NCBI GenBank assembly: GCA_965279165.1
Contig: OZ257140.1
Span: 620,001-684,000, forward strand
Reading direction: 5' to 3'
DNA length: 64,000 nt
Origin: JBAYIE01 sp965279165
GTDB lineage: Bacteria; Bacteroidota; Bacteroidia; UKL13-3
The notes beneath the pieces were generated by a model that worked only from the letters and a program-made list of their open reading frames with translations, had not been told where the DNA came from and made no database searches. Below, one piece after another: positions 53,759 to 62,907 of the stretch (its first letter is position 1; every line of letters begins with the position of its first letter). Both the position numbers and the translations under genes were made by a program.

Positions 53759-54301
53759 TTAGTTAGCTGTTGCAATGATTGCAGACACTATTTTATCCGG
53801 AGCACCTTGTTTTTTGAAACGTACATTATTCATACTTAAAATACAACTATCTGTAGTTACCCTAACATCCACGCTTCCACCTGAAACTGCATTGTAATTA
53901 AGTACTTGGTTATAAGTAAGGGTCAGCTGTATATTATTTGAATTTGCAACCGGAGCACCTGGAATGATGGTATATGCACGGTCAACATCCGGAAAAGGAT
54001 TCACCAAACAACGCATATCAATGGTTCCGGCTGTATCCAAGTAATTACCATAAAAGGAATAATCTCCTCCTGATTGACCTAATCCATATCCGGTTATATC
54101 CATCAATACATTATCAATAACAAAAGTATTATAGGATGCAACTACTGTATTGTTGCCTGTTGAAGATGTAGATGAAGTGGACGAAGTAGATGAAGTTGTT
54201 GAAGTGGTTGTTGTTGAACTGTCGTCATCTTTCTTCTCGCAGGAGAAAATACCGGCAATCATTAATGAAGTAAAAGCCAAAAGCAAAGTTGATTTTTTCA
54301 T
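53759..54301 (-). CDS. Small lipoprotein with Ser/Thr-rich linker
   Basis: A 180-residue lipoprotein. The signal peptide ends with lipobox G-I-F-S-C and C21, followed by KKDDD and then a low-complexity Ser/Thr run (about residues 29-48) that forms a flexible linker. The Lys/Asp residues after the Cys resemble the export signal of surface lipoproteins in Bacteroidota. The rest is a ~130-residue beta-type domain with two Cys ('MRCLVNPFPD', 'TDSCILSM'). No family is recognised. It stands as its own unit with a strong terminator, downstream of the M43 protease gene on the same strand. Confidence 0.7.
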   Translation of the reverse strand: MKKSTLLLAFTSLMIAGIFSCEKKDDDSSTTTTSTTSSTSSTSSTSSTGNNTVVASYNTFVIDNVLMDITGYGLGQSGGDYSFYGNYLDTAGTIDMRCLVNPFPDVDRAYTIIPGAPVANSNNIQLTLTYNQVLNYNAVSGGSVDVRVTTDSCILSMNNVRFKKQGAPDKIVSAIIATAN

Positions 54302-54390
54302 ATATTGTTTTAGATAATTTAAGTGGGTGCAAAATAGGGATTAAATCCCAATAATTCAACCAATTAATTAATCATTTCACCTAACAGATA

Positions 54391-56670
54391 TTAGTTAACT
54401 ATTAGTTTATGGGTGAACACCATGGCATTGGAGAATCCTATTTTCACGAAATAAACACCATTATGTAAGTTAAGGGCTTGTTTATCCACTACTAATTTTT
54501 GTTTACCTATTTCTTGTGTTCCACTAAATAAGGTCGCAACTTCTTTACCCACCACATCATATAGTTTAACCTCAATATCTGCTTTTATCGGATTAAAATA
54601 TTCTAAGGTTGTGGTTAGGTTAAATGGATTTGGATAGGCAGAGAACTGCAAATTATTTGCAGTAATCTCATTCACTCCAACACTCATTCCAACCATCAAA
54701 TTGTCTATATAAAAATTATTTCCCCCTTGATCGTTAAAGGTAATTTTAAATCGAATATTATTTGCAGCAGAAATATTTGATAATCCTTGAACCGAAACGG
54801 ATTTCCATTGCTCCCTCGATCCCGGTGTAAATGCTACCGTGCTTGGTATGCCTGACGTTCCACCGGAGGAAGGCAAGGTACTCATAGGGTTGATTAGGGT
54901 TGGATTGGATGGATTACCTGAAACTTTGAAGCGTTGCAACCATGACTTACCACAATCTGTAGAAACATATACCATTAAACCATCCTGGCTATCTCCGGTT
55001 TGGTTGCTATTGTTAATACGTAAAGAGGTTAAGGATGGGGCAAAAGAATACACAAAACTGATGTATGGATTTGGTGCGTTGGTTAGATTATAAGAAGGTG
55101 AAATAATGGAATAATTAAACTTAGTTGATGTGGTTGTAAAATTCAATCGCATCGTTGCGTTGCCATCATACAAAACCTCTGTTGTACGAACCCAATGATT
55201 TCCTTTTGTTTCATTCTCAAAATACCATCCTTTTTGTAAGAAATCATTTACATAATCCCAATCGGCAGTATGTACAGAACCCGAATACGAATCCGTTGAT
55301 CCTTCAACATATAAATAATTTTCTTTGGTAATGGTTGTGCTGCCATTTGGACCGGTAACTGTTAACGTAATTGTTTTATAACCGGATGTGGAATAAACAA
55401 TACCGGTTGGATTGGCAACGGTAGAAGTTTGCGGGGTAGCACCTTCTCCAAAATTCCACGACCTTGCTGATATGGTGCTATTGTAAGAATTATCTTCGAA
55501 TGCAACCGATTTGCCCATGCATGTTCTATATACGTTTATACTTGAATTGGGGTGCATATCAAAAGAAGCAACAGGTAAAGTAGGATTTGGTGCCGCATAT
55601 GTCGAATCGTCGACTCCTGTTCTTTTTGCATTATCGGTTGAAATTAATTCAGGTCGGTAGGTTTCCAAACAGAAATGCATACGTGCTACTTGTTGGGAAG
55701 TAAACATATTATTGGAACATGAACCCGTAAAATAATCCATATAATTTTCATATTGATCTGGTAAATCCGGGTTATCATTGGTACATGTATTTGAATCTTT
55801 ATTAACCGAATTGCAAAAATTCGGATTGTTATTAGATGGATCATAATTTCTTGGAGGAGTTTCGTTTATCCCATCATTCTCAAGATCGCAACTATCACCT
55901 TGAAATGGGTGATACAAACCTAGCCAATGACCAGCCTCATGTGTCGCGGTTACCCTATATACACCATCGGGTGGAGCAACTACACCTGTTTGCCCAAAAT
56001 ACCTATAGTTAATCATAATACCATCTGTTGAAGCGGAAAAAGGTCCTCCGCCAAAAAATGGGAACTGTGCATATCCGAGAATAAGCCCATTAGGATTTGC
56101 TGCATCTTTTGAAATTTTCTTTACAATCCACATATTGAAATACCGTTTCGAATCCCAAACACTTTCTTTCTTCAGGTTATCATCGCCCCTGTCGGTTAAC
56201 GGTGAATAATGTCGTACAATACCATCTGTTCGATTACCATTTGGATCTTTTCTGGCAAGACGAAATTCAATATTGGCATTACCGGCAATATCCCTAAAAA
56301 TTGGGCGGGTATTGGTTGTATCTGCATTTAATCTTTTGAATGACAAATTAAGAAAATCTATTTCGCTTATAATCTGAGTATTGCTAATATTCTCTTCCCC
56401 ATAATCATGGAAAACATGAACAACCACCGGAATGATATATTTAGGTGGTGCTGATTTACCAAATTTACCTGAATTCCTTACCTGATCTAGGTTATACCCT
56501 TTCAGATATTCTTTAAACTGGGCATCAAATTGTTGCTTGGCTTCCTTGCTTCCCACCAATTGTTGCATCAAATCTTTGTTGTAATCATCTGTTGCACAGG
56601 TGCGCTGTGCCATAACTACATTTAATTGCAATGCACACACCAAAGCTAGGGTAAATATAATTCTCTTCAT
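54391..56670 (-). CDS. M43 (pappalysin-like) zinc protease with PKD and T9SS type-A domains
   Basis: A 759-residue secreted protease. The signal peptide ends near 'LNVVMAQ'. The metzincin zinc motif is H244-E-A-G-H248-W-L-G-L-Y-H254, with the Met-turn at M311 ('NYMDYFTGSC'), as in the M43 cytophagalysin/ulilysin group. Cys pairs follow the active site. A PKD-like domain comes next ('FDMHPNSSINVY' ... 'TLTVTGPNGSTTITKE', about 370-455), then a jelly-roll or MAM-like region, then a type-A T9SS domain starting at 'FSAYPNPFNLTTTLEY' and ending 'KLIVN'. It should be exported by T9SS and degrade extracellular protein. A 90-base gap separates it from the lipoprotein gene. Confidence 0.9.
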   Translation of the reverse strand: MKRIIFTLALVCALQLNVVMAQRTCATDDYNKDLMQQLVGSKEAKQQFDAQFKEYLKGYNLDQVRNSGKFGKSAPPKYIIPVVVHVFHDYGEENISNTQIISEIDFLNLSFKRLNADTTNTRPIFRDIAGNANIEFRLARKDPNGNRTDGIVRHYSPLTDRGDDNLKKESVWDSKRYFNMWIVKKISKDAANPNGLILGYAQFPFFGGGPFSASTDGIMINYRYFGQTGVVAPPDGVYRVTATHEAGHWLGLYHPFQGDSCDLENDGINETPPRNYDPSNNNPNFCNSVNKDSNTCTNDNPDLPDQYENYMDYFTGSCSNNMFTSQQVARMHFCLETYRPELISTDNAKRTGVDDSTYAAPNPTLPVASFDMHPNSSINVYRTCMGKSVAFEDNSYNSTISARSWNFGEGATPQTSTVANPTGIVYSTSGYKTITLTVTGPNGSTTITKENYLYVEGSTDSYSGSVHTADWDYVNDFLQKGWYFENETKGNHWVRTTEVLYDGNATMRLNFTTTSTKFNYSIISPSYNLTNAPNPYISFVYSFAPSLTSLRINNSNQTGDSQDGLMVYVSTDCGKSWLQRFKVSGNPSNPTLINPMSTLPSSGGTSGIPSTVAFTPGSREQWKSVSVQGLSNISAANNIRFKITFNDQGGNNFYIDNLMVGMSVGVNEITANNLQFSAYPNPFNLTTTLEYFNPIKADIEVKLYDVVGKEVATLFSGTQEIGKQKLVVDKQALNLHNGVYFVKIGFSNAMVFTHKLIVN

Positions 56671-56761
56671 ATTATCGATTTAATCAAATTTCAGTTTTGG
56701 AATAGAATGGCAAAATAACAGTTTTTTTAAATTCAGACAACCGAAGTTATAAAATGGTTGC

Positions 56762-57262
56762 TTATAACTCTGATCTAGGCTGTTCCCATACCTCCAAATC
56801 AAACATTCGTTTTCCATCCAATTTCAACCTAAGTGCGGTGCTTTTCGTGTGAAATCCTGACCTGCCGGCTGCACCAGGGTTAAAAAACATCAATTGATTG
56901 GTTGGGTCGCGCATTACTTTTAGGATATGTGAATGCCCGCAAACCATGATGTCAATCTTTTTTTCTTTTAAACATGACGCGGCTTTTGCACTATATTTTC
57001 CGGGATATCCACCAATATGAATCATACATACCTGTAAATTTTCTGCCATAAAATAATTCACCTCCTCCGTATGTTGGCGAACCTCCCTCCCATCAATATT
57101 CCCATACACCGATTTGAGTGGTTTGAATTGTTTTAACTGAAGCAAAACCTCTTCTGAACCCCAATCTCCTGCATGCCAGATTTCATCGCAATCCTTAAAG
57201 AAAGTGAACAATTTCGGATTCAGAAATCCATGGGTGTCGGACAATATTCCTATTTTAAGCAT
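56762..57262 (-). CDS. YfcE/MJ0936-family metallophosphoesterase
   Basis: A 166-residue calcineurin-like phosphodiesterase. The metal-binding set is complete: 'ILSDTHG' (D-x-H), 'WHAGDWG' (GDx), 'VYGNIDGRE' (GNxD), 'MIHIGGYPG' (H) and 'CGHSHILKVM' (GHxH). The length suits the small YfcE group, which hydrolyses phosphodiesters in vitro; the natural substrate is unknown. The ATG at 57262 is directly beside the ATG of the divergent rhomboid gene (57263), so no bases separate the two coding regions. Confidence 0.88.
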   Translation of the reverse strand: MLKIGILSDTHGFLNPKLFTFFKDCDEIWHAGDWGSEEVLLQLKQFKPLKSVYGNIDGREVRQHTEEVNYFMAENLQVCMIHIGGYPGKYSAKAASCLKEKKIDIMVCGHSHILKVMRDPTNQLMFFNPGAAGRSGFHTKSTALRLKLDGKRMFDLEVWEQPRSEL

Positions 57263-57883
57263 ATGTTTGCAAACATGACCATACTGCTCATTTTATTCAC
57301 TTCTGCGATAAGCATTTTAGCCTTTTACAGCAGCGAACTTATGTCAAAATTAATATTTGATCCCTATGCAATTCGACATAAAAATGAATGGTGGCGTTTT
57401 ATAACCAGTGGATTTCTTCATGGCGACTTTTTTCATTTACTCATAAACATGTTTGTACTATACTCTTTTGGTCAAGCAGTAGAGTATTATTATGATATAG
57501 CCTTTGGTACCCGGGGTGGGATTTTATTTTTAACGCTTTACTTTTCCGGCATCTTTGCGGCCAATGTCTCTACTTATTATAAATTTCAGAACCAAGCTTT
57601 GTACCGCTCGTTAGGTGCTTCAGGAGCTGTATCGGCAGTAGTATTCACCACCATTTTATTCAATCCATATACCAAAATTTATTTATATGGGATTATAGGG
57701 CTCCCTGGTATTGTGATGGGGGTTGTTTATCTGATTTATTCCTTCTATATGAGCAAAAAAGAAGGGGAACATATCAACCATGAAGCTCACTTTTATGGTG
57801 CTGTGTATGGTATGTTGTTTACCATTGTATTTAAACCGGCTTTGTTTATCGTATTTATTCGGCAGCTGTTCTTTTTAACTTAA
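57263..57883 (+). CDS. Rhomboid-family intramembrane serine protease
   Basis: A ~206-residue membrane protease with six hydrophobic segments. The catalytic serine is in 'RSLGASGAVSAVVF' (G-x-S-G) and the partner His in 'NHEAHFYGAVYG'. The first loop has 'EWWRFITSGFLHGDFFHLLINM', typical of rhomboids (WR and the HxxxN pattern). It would cleave transmembrane helices of other proteins in the inner membrane. The frame is open upstream but would run into the phosphodiesterase gene; ATGs at 57263 and 57275 are the realistic starts. It ends with a 4-base overlap onto the convergent gene. Confidence 0.88.
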   Translation: MFANMTILLILFTSAISILAFYSSELMSKLIFDPYAIRHKNEWWRFITSGFLHGDFFHLLINMFVLYSFGQAVEYYYDIAFGTRGGILFLTLYFSGIFAANVSTYYKFQNQALYRSLGASGAVSAVVFTTILFNPYTKIYLYGIIGLPGIVMGVVYLIYSFYMSKKEGEHINHEAHFYGAVYGMLFTIVFKPALFIVFIRQLFFLT

Positions 57884-58503
57884 AACATAAAACCAATCCT
57901 TATATTCCAAGGACTGGGATAAAAAGAGCGCGAATAACTTTTAGGATCTGATGGTGTTGTTCGCCATAATACATCATATAAAACAAGTGCATATGCACCC
58001 GACTGATTTACTCCACCTCCTAAATACATGGCGTGTGTCCAGATTCTTTTAAATTCATTCAGAGCATTGTAAGAATTGAAATTCATCGGTTGATATTCAG
58101 CATGAACAAATACAGGTCCGAATAAGGTACGGCGCGTAAAAAAATTAAGTCCGAAAACATTGTCACTTATTGTTTTACTTGGTTGCGGCACACCACCGGG
58201 CGAATAGTAAGAATACTCCTGACTCCAATATATATAAGTAATGCCGCCTCCAACCATAAATTTATCGGTTACCTTATATCCAACCAAAGGTTGAAGATAC
58301 AACATCGAATAAGTGCTGGAAAACGTAAACCAGAAATTTCCTCCATACGTCATTTTATCCTGCCATCTTACCTGCTCCGAATTAGTCGCTTCTTGTTCCA
58401 TTTCTTCCCGTTGCGGATCCATCTGTTTTATTTTACGCTGTCCGTAAACATCATATTGACCAATAATCAACAGTGAGAATGCAAGGAAAAATATTCTATT
58501 CAT
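57880..58503 (-). CDS. Uncharacterised outer-membrane beta-barrel-like protein
   Basis: A 207-residue protein with a signal peptide (to about 'QYDVYGQ'), a polar Gln/Glu-rich spacer and then alternating strands rich in Tyr, Phe and Gly ('YGGNFWFTFSSTYSMLYLQP', 'FMVGGGITYIYWS', 'AMYLGGGVNQSGAYALVLYD') ending in 'IRIGFMF'. The C-terminal Phe and the strand pattern suit an eight-stranded outer-membrane barrel. ATGs at 58503 and 58512 are both possible; the TTG at 58533 is not needed. No family name is assured and no partner is evident nearby. Confidence 0.68.
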   Translation of the reverse strand: MNRIFFLAFSLLIIGQYDVYGQRKIKQMDPQREEMEQEATNSEQVRWQDKMTYGGNFWFTFSSTYSMLYLQPLVGYKVTDKFMVGGGITYIYWSQEYSYYSPGGVPQPSKTISDNVFGLNFFTRRTLFGPVFVHAEYQPMNFNSYNALNEFKRIWTHAMYLGGGVNQSGAYALVLYDVLWRTTPSDPKSYSRSFYPSPWNIRIGFMF

Positions 58504-58601
58504 AATAGCCATAACCTTTTTGTTGGTGGACAAAAATATTTAAAAAATTAGCTAAAGTGAGCTAATAAAATTTATTTCGCAGCACATTTAACGCCAAGCA
58601 A

Positions 58602-59681
58602 ATGAATAAAGTACATAATTTCTCTGCCGGACCGGCTATTCTTCCACAATCTGCAATAGATGCATCGATTGAAGCACTTAAGAATTTTTCAGGAACCGGT
58701 TTATCGCTAATTGAAATATCACATCGCAGCAAAGAATACGAAGCAGTGGTTGAGGAAGCAACCCGGTTGGTTAAAGAAATCCTGAAAATAGGTGACGAAT
58801 ATGCAGTGGTATTTTTACAAGGAGGAGCAAGTATGCAATTTGATATGATACCCATGTTTTTTCTGGATGAAAATGAATCAGCCGGTTATTTAAATACAGG
58901 AGTTTGGGCTTCCAGGGCTATCAAAGAAGCAGGGTTATTTGGCAAGGTTGACGTTTTGGCATCCAGTGCAGATAAAAATTATAGTTACCTTCCTAAGGAT
59001 TACTCCATTCCAAACCATTTAAAATATTTTCATTGCACTTCCAACAATACTATTTATGGAACGGAAATGTTTTCATTCCCGGAAACCAAGGGTATTCCGA
59101 TGATTTGTGATATGAGTTCAGATATCTTCAGTCGGCCATTTGATGCCACCAAATTTGATATGATTTATGCGGGTGCACAAAAAAACATGGGCCCGGCAGG
59201 AACAACCTTGGTTATTATTAAAAAGTCGTTTCTTGAAAAAAGGGCTAAACGAATCATTCCTACCATGATGGATTATAAAGTGCATATTGAAAATGGTTCA
59301 ATGTACAATACACCAAGCGTTTTTGCCATTTTTGTATGCATGCATACCCTTCGTTGGATTAAAGAAATGGGATTGGAGGCTATGGAAAAAAGAAATAAAG
59401 CCAAGGCCGATTTACTCTATGCCGAAATAGATCGAAATCCATTGTTTGTAGGTACTGTAGCAAAAGAAGACCGCTCAAGAATGAACGTTAACTTCGTTTT
59501 GAACAACAAAGAACAGGAAGAAAGTTTTCTTCAATTATGTAAATCTAAAAACCTAAGTGGATTAAAAGGACATCGGTCGGTTGGCGGCTTAAGAGCTTCC
59601 TTATACAATGCTTTACCTATCGAAAGTGTACAAGTATTGGTTGATACCATGCAGGAATTTGAAAATCAACTTAAATCCTAA
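58602..59681 (+). CDS. serC: Phosphoserine aminotransferase
   Basis: A 359-residue PLP enzyme that converts 3-phosphohydroxypyruvate and glutamate to phosphoserine. The N-terminus 'NFSAGPAILPQSAI' is the SerC signature, 'VVFLQGGASMQFDMIPM' binds PLP phosphate, and the Schiff-base Lys lies in 'IYAGAQKNMGPAG'. The end 'LSGLKGHRSVGGLRASLYNALP' is also standard. It is followed by serA (75 bases), DUF1015 (35 bases) and mazG (56 bases), so serine synthesis steps are clustered. No strong promoter match was found upstream. Confidence 0.95.
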   Translation: MNKVHNFSAGPAILPQSAIDASIEALKNFSGTGLSLIEISHRSKEYEAVVEEATRLVKEILKIGDEYAVVFLQGGASMQFDMIPMFFLDENESAGYLNTGVWASRAIKEAGLFGKVDVLASSADKNYSYLPKDYSIPNHLKYFHCTSNNTIYGTEMFSFPETKGIPMICDMSSDIFSRPFDATKFDMIYAGAQKNMGPAGTTLVIIKKSFLEKRAKRIIPTMMDYKVHIENGSMYNTPSVFAIFVCMHTLRWIKEMGLEAMEKRNKAKADLLYAEIDRNPLFVGTVAKEDRSRMNVNFVLNNKEQEESFLQLCKSKNLSGLKGHRSVGGLRASLYNALPIESVQVLVDTMQEFENQLKS

Positions 59682-59756
59682 TTGTAAATTAACACCCCTT
59701 CCCTTTATCCTAACCAAGAAATTCAATTAACTCAAAACATAATTCAGCATTATAAA

Positions 59757-60725
59757 ATGACCAAAATATTAGCAAACGACGGAATCGATTTCAATGGAAA
59801 AAAAATTCTGGAAGAAGCAGGATTTACAGTTGTAACAGAAAAGATTAACCAGGCTGATTTAATTGATAAGCTGAATGGATTTGACGCCATACTGGTAAGA
59901 AGTGCAACCAAAGTTAGAAAGGAATTGATAGATGCCTGTCCAAATCTGAAACTCATTGGAAGAGGTGGTGTTGGAATGGACAATATAGATGTTGAATATG
60001 CAAAAAACAAAGGAATTAAAGTAATAAATACGCCTGCATCATCTTCCATATCGGTTGCCGAATTGGTGTTTGCTCATATTTTTTCCGGCTCCCGATTTAT
60101 TCAAATTACCAATCGGGTTATGCCAACCAAAGGCAATGAAGAATTTGGCAATTTGAAAAAAATTGCATCAAATGGCATTGAATTAAAAGGCAAGACAATG
60201 GGCGTTTATGGCTTTGGACGTATCGGACAAGAAGTAGCTAAAATTGCTATCGGTTTAGGAATGAAGGTACTTGCATTCGATCCATTTGTTAGCACCGTAG
60301 ATTTAAGTTTGGACCTACCGGCACTTGGTCATACCAATTCAAGGATTAAACTATCCATACATACAGTTAGTGAAGAATCCGTAATTGCACATAGCGATTT
60401 TATCACTTTTCATGTTCCTTTTAACGAAGGCGATAAGGCGATCATTGACGATGCTAAAATGAAAAAAATGAAGAGGGGCGTTGGACTAATTAACTGTTCG
60501 CGTGGCGGTGTAATAGATGAACAAGATTTGCTAGCAGCTCTAAACAGCGGCCAAATACTATTTGCAGGACTCGATGTGTTTGCCAAAGAGCCTCCAATTT
60601 ACACCGAAATTCTTCAGCATCCACATGTATCCTTAAGTCCGCATATTGGTGGCAGTACTATCGAAGCCCAAAATCGCATAGGTATTGAACTTGCAGAGAA
60701 AGTTATCGAGTTCTTTAAAAAGTAA
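59757..60725 (+). CDS. serA: D-3-phosphoglycerate dehydrogenase (short form)
   Basis: A 322-residue D-2-hydroxyacid dehydrogenase; next to serC it is most likely the phosphoglycerate dehydrogenase that starts serine synthesis. 'KLIGRGGVGMDNIDVEYA' marks the substrate domain, 'GVYGFGRIGQEVAKIA' is the NAD-binding motif, and the catalytic Arg, Glu and His are in 'LINCSRGGVIDEQDL', 'KEPPIYTEILQHP' and 'LSPHIGGSTIEAQNR'. It has no C-terminal ACT domain, so the classical serine feedback site is absent. It is 75 bases downstream of serC on the same strand. Confidence 0.9.
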   Translation: MTKILANDGIDFNGKKILEEAGFTVVTEKINQADLIDKLNGFDAILVRSATKVRKELIDACPNLKLIGRGGVGMDNIDVEYAKNKGIKVINTPASSSISVAELVFAHIFSGSRFIQITNRVMPTKGNEEFGNLKKIASNGIELKGKTMGVYGFGRIGQEVAKIAIGLGMKVLAFDPFVSTVDLSLDLPALGHTNSRIKLSIHTVSEESVIAHSDFITFHVPFNEGDKAIIDDAKMKKMKRGVGLINCSRGGVIDEQDLLAALNSGQILFAGLDVFAKEPPIYTEILQHPHVSLSPHIGGSTIEAQNRIGIELAEKVIEFFKK

Positions 60726-60760
60726 TTGAAATTAAAATTCTTTAAGCCAATTAAAGCGGT

Positions 60761-62005
60761 ATGGCAATTATTAAACCATTCAAGGCACTTCGACCAACAA
60801 AGGATAAAGCAGGATTAATTTCTGCGCCTTCCTATGATTCGGCAAGCAGAAACAAATCGAACGAAGAAATAGAACAAAATCCTTATAGTTATTTACATAT
60901 TGTAAAGCCATATCTGCATTTCAAAGGAGAAAAAAAGAATCCTGAAAAACATTTTCCACTGGGGTTAAAATACCTGCAAGAATTTAAAGAAAAAGGTTGG
61001 TTGGTAAAAGACCACATAGATTCCTATTACATATACCGGGTAATCAAAGGAAGTGAATTTTATACAGGAATTATCGCTTCAGCAGCGATAGATGATTATT
61101 TAAACAACATTATTTTAAAACACGAAAACACCCTAACCGAAAAACAAAATGAACTAGCCGATCATATCCGATGGTTTAGTCAGTTAGGAAATCCTGTTCT
61201 CCTAACTTATCCCGATTCCTCTAAAATCGCAGATGTAATTACCCATTATATCGAAAATCATATTCCGGAATATAACTTCATCAGCAACGACCAATTAAAG
61301 CACAACTTATGGGTTGTAAACGATGCAGATGATGTTGCTGTAATAAAGAACGAATTCGGAGCCATTCCTAAATTATATATTGCTGATGGGCATCACCGAA
61401 GTGCCGGTTCAGCTGCTTATTGCGAGTGGATTCGAGAATCAGAAACAAACACAAATCCGGTTGACTTACATCACTACTTTCCAGTCTGCCTTATCCCATT
61501 TTCTGAATTGCGTATTTTTGAATACCATCGCTTGGTAAAAAACACACATTTGGTGGAGGATGATTTTTTAAAGCATGTAGAAACCTATTTCGAAATAATT
61601 CCTAGTGGACACCTTCCTGTTCAACCACTAAAACCAAAAGAATTCGGCATATATTTTAACCATACAGCCTATTTGTTAAGATTAAAACCTGCAATCCAAG
61701 AAAAGTTAACTAACCCTCTGGATTTATTGGACGTTAGTATCGTCGAAAATTTTCTTCTTAAAGAAATTCTAGGCATAATGGACAGTAAAACCGACGACAG
61801 AATCTCTTTTCTGGATGGCACAAAAGGTATTGGAGTGATGAAGGATATGATAGACCAGAATAGCTACCAACTTGCCATTACGCTTTATAAAACCAGTGTT
61901 GACGAAGTAATCCAGATTGCGGATTTAAACCTTATTATGCCACCCAAATCAACTTGGATTGAACCCAAGATCAGATCGGGTTTGGTTATATATGAAACAA
62001 GATAA
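60761..62005 (+). CDS. DUF1015 family protein
   Basis: A 414-residue cytoplasmic protein of DUF1015. Its signatures are 'IIKPFKALRPTKDKAGLISAPSYD' in split form near the N-terminus, 'SYLHIVKP', and the strongly conserved 'LYIADGHHRSAGSAAY' in the centre, a likely active or metal site. The C-terminal part includes 'DDRISFLDGTKGI', which is also typical. The biochemical function is not established. It commonly lies next to serC and serA in Bacteroidota, as here, and this context suggests a link to serine metabolism (inference). The spacing to serA is 35 bases. Confidence 0.85.
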   Translation: MAIIKPFKALRPTKDKAGLISAPSYDSASRNKSNEEIEQNPYSYLHIVKPYLHFKGEKKNPEKHFPLGLKYLQEFKEKGWLVKDHIDSYYIYRVIKGSEFYTGIIASAAIDDYLNNIILKHENTLTEKQNELADHIRWFSQLGNPVLLTYPDSSKIADVITHYIENHIPEYNFISNDQLKHNLWVVNDADDVAVIKNEFGAIPKLYIADGHHRSAGSAAYCEWIRESETNTNPVDLHHYFPVCLIPFSELRIFEYHRLVKNTHLVEDDFLKHVETYFEIIPSGHLPVQPLKPKEFGIYFNHTAYLLRLKPAIQEKLTNPLDLLDVSIVENFLLKEILGIMDSKTDDRISFLDGTKGIGVMKDMIDQNSYQLAITLYKTSVDEVIQIADLNLIMPPKSTWIEPKIRSGLVIYETR

Positions 62006-62061
62006 GCAAATACTTTTCTGCATTTCCATCCTTCTCTTTATCTTTATCCCATACAAAACAA

Positions 62062-62844
62062 ATGAATTCAAAAGATCAAAAACTGGAAGCGTTTTCGAGG
62101 CTCCTGGATATTATGGATGACTTAAGGGCAAAATGCCCATGGGACCAGAAACAAACGTATGAAACACTGCGTCACCTCACCATTGAAGAAACCTATGAAC
62201 TATGCGATGCATTGTTGGATAAAGATGAAACAGAAATAAAAAAAGAACTGGGCGATGTACTGTTGCATATAATATTCTATGCCAAAATCGGTAGCGAAAA
62301 CAATGAATTTGATATTGCAGATGTTTGCAATGCATTATGTGATAAATTAATCCATCGCCATCCGCACATATACGGTGATGTTAAAGTAGAAAACGCGGAA
62401 CAGGTAAAAGAAAACTGGGAACAACTTAAACTTAAAGAAGGAAATAAATCGGTTTTAAGTGGTGTTACCAAAGGCACTCCGAGTATAATAAAATCCTATC
62501 GCGTACAAGAGAAAGCTGCTCAGGTTGGCTTTGATTGGCCAAATGCCGATCAGGTATGGGATAAAGTATTCGAAGAACTGGAAGAACTGAAACATGAATT
62601 CAGCATTTCGAATAACGAAGAAAAAAGAGAAAAAGAATTCGGTGACCTTTTATTTTCACTTATCAACCTGGCTCGTAAAACCAATATCAATCCGGATGAT
62701 GCCCTTGAAAAAACTAACCGTAAATTTATTGAGCGATTTCAATACATTGAGAAGAAAGCCAACAAGAATAATACGGTAATTTCTAAAATGACATTGGAAG
62801 AAATGGAGGTATATTGGAATGAAGCTAAAAAATGGACCCCATAA
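62062..62844 (+). CDS. mazG: Nucleoside triphosphate pyrophosphohydrolase MazG
   Basis: A 260-residue protein with two MazG-type helical domains, the E. coli-like length. The first domain has 'CPWDQKQTYETLRHLTIEETYELCDAL' split over helices and the metal site 'ELGDVLLHIIFYAKI'; the second has 'VFEELEELKHEF' and 'EFGDLLFSLINLARK'. Both ExxE..ExxD sets look complete. It hydrolyses NTPs to NMPs and pyrophosphate and helps clear abnormal nucleotides and control alarmone levels. It follows DUF1015 at 56 bases and is followed by moaA at 63 bases, so it may end the ser run. Confidence 0.93.
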   Translation: MNSKDQKLEAFSRLLDIMDDLRAKCPWDQKQTYETLRHLTIEETYELCDALLDKDETEIKKELGDVLLHIIFYAKIGSENNEFDIADVCNALCDKLIHRHPHIYGDVKVENAEQVKENWEQLKLKEGNKSVLSGVTKGTPSIIKSYRVQEKAAQVGFDWPNADQVWDKVFEELEELKHEFSISNNEEKREKEFGDLLFSLINLARKTNINPDDALEKTNRKFIERFQYIEKKANKNNTVISKMTLEEMEVYWNEAKKWTP

Positions 62845-62907
62845 AAGGCAGAAATAATTCGGTCGATTAGGGCATTATTCCTATATTTGATACCATATTA
62901 TCATGCT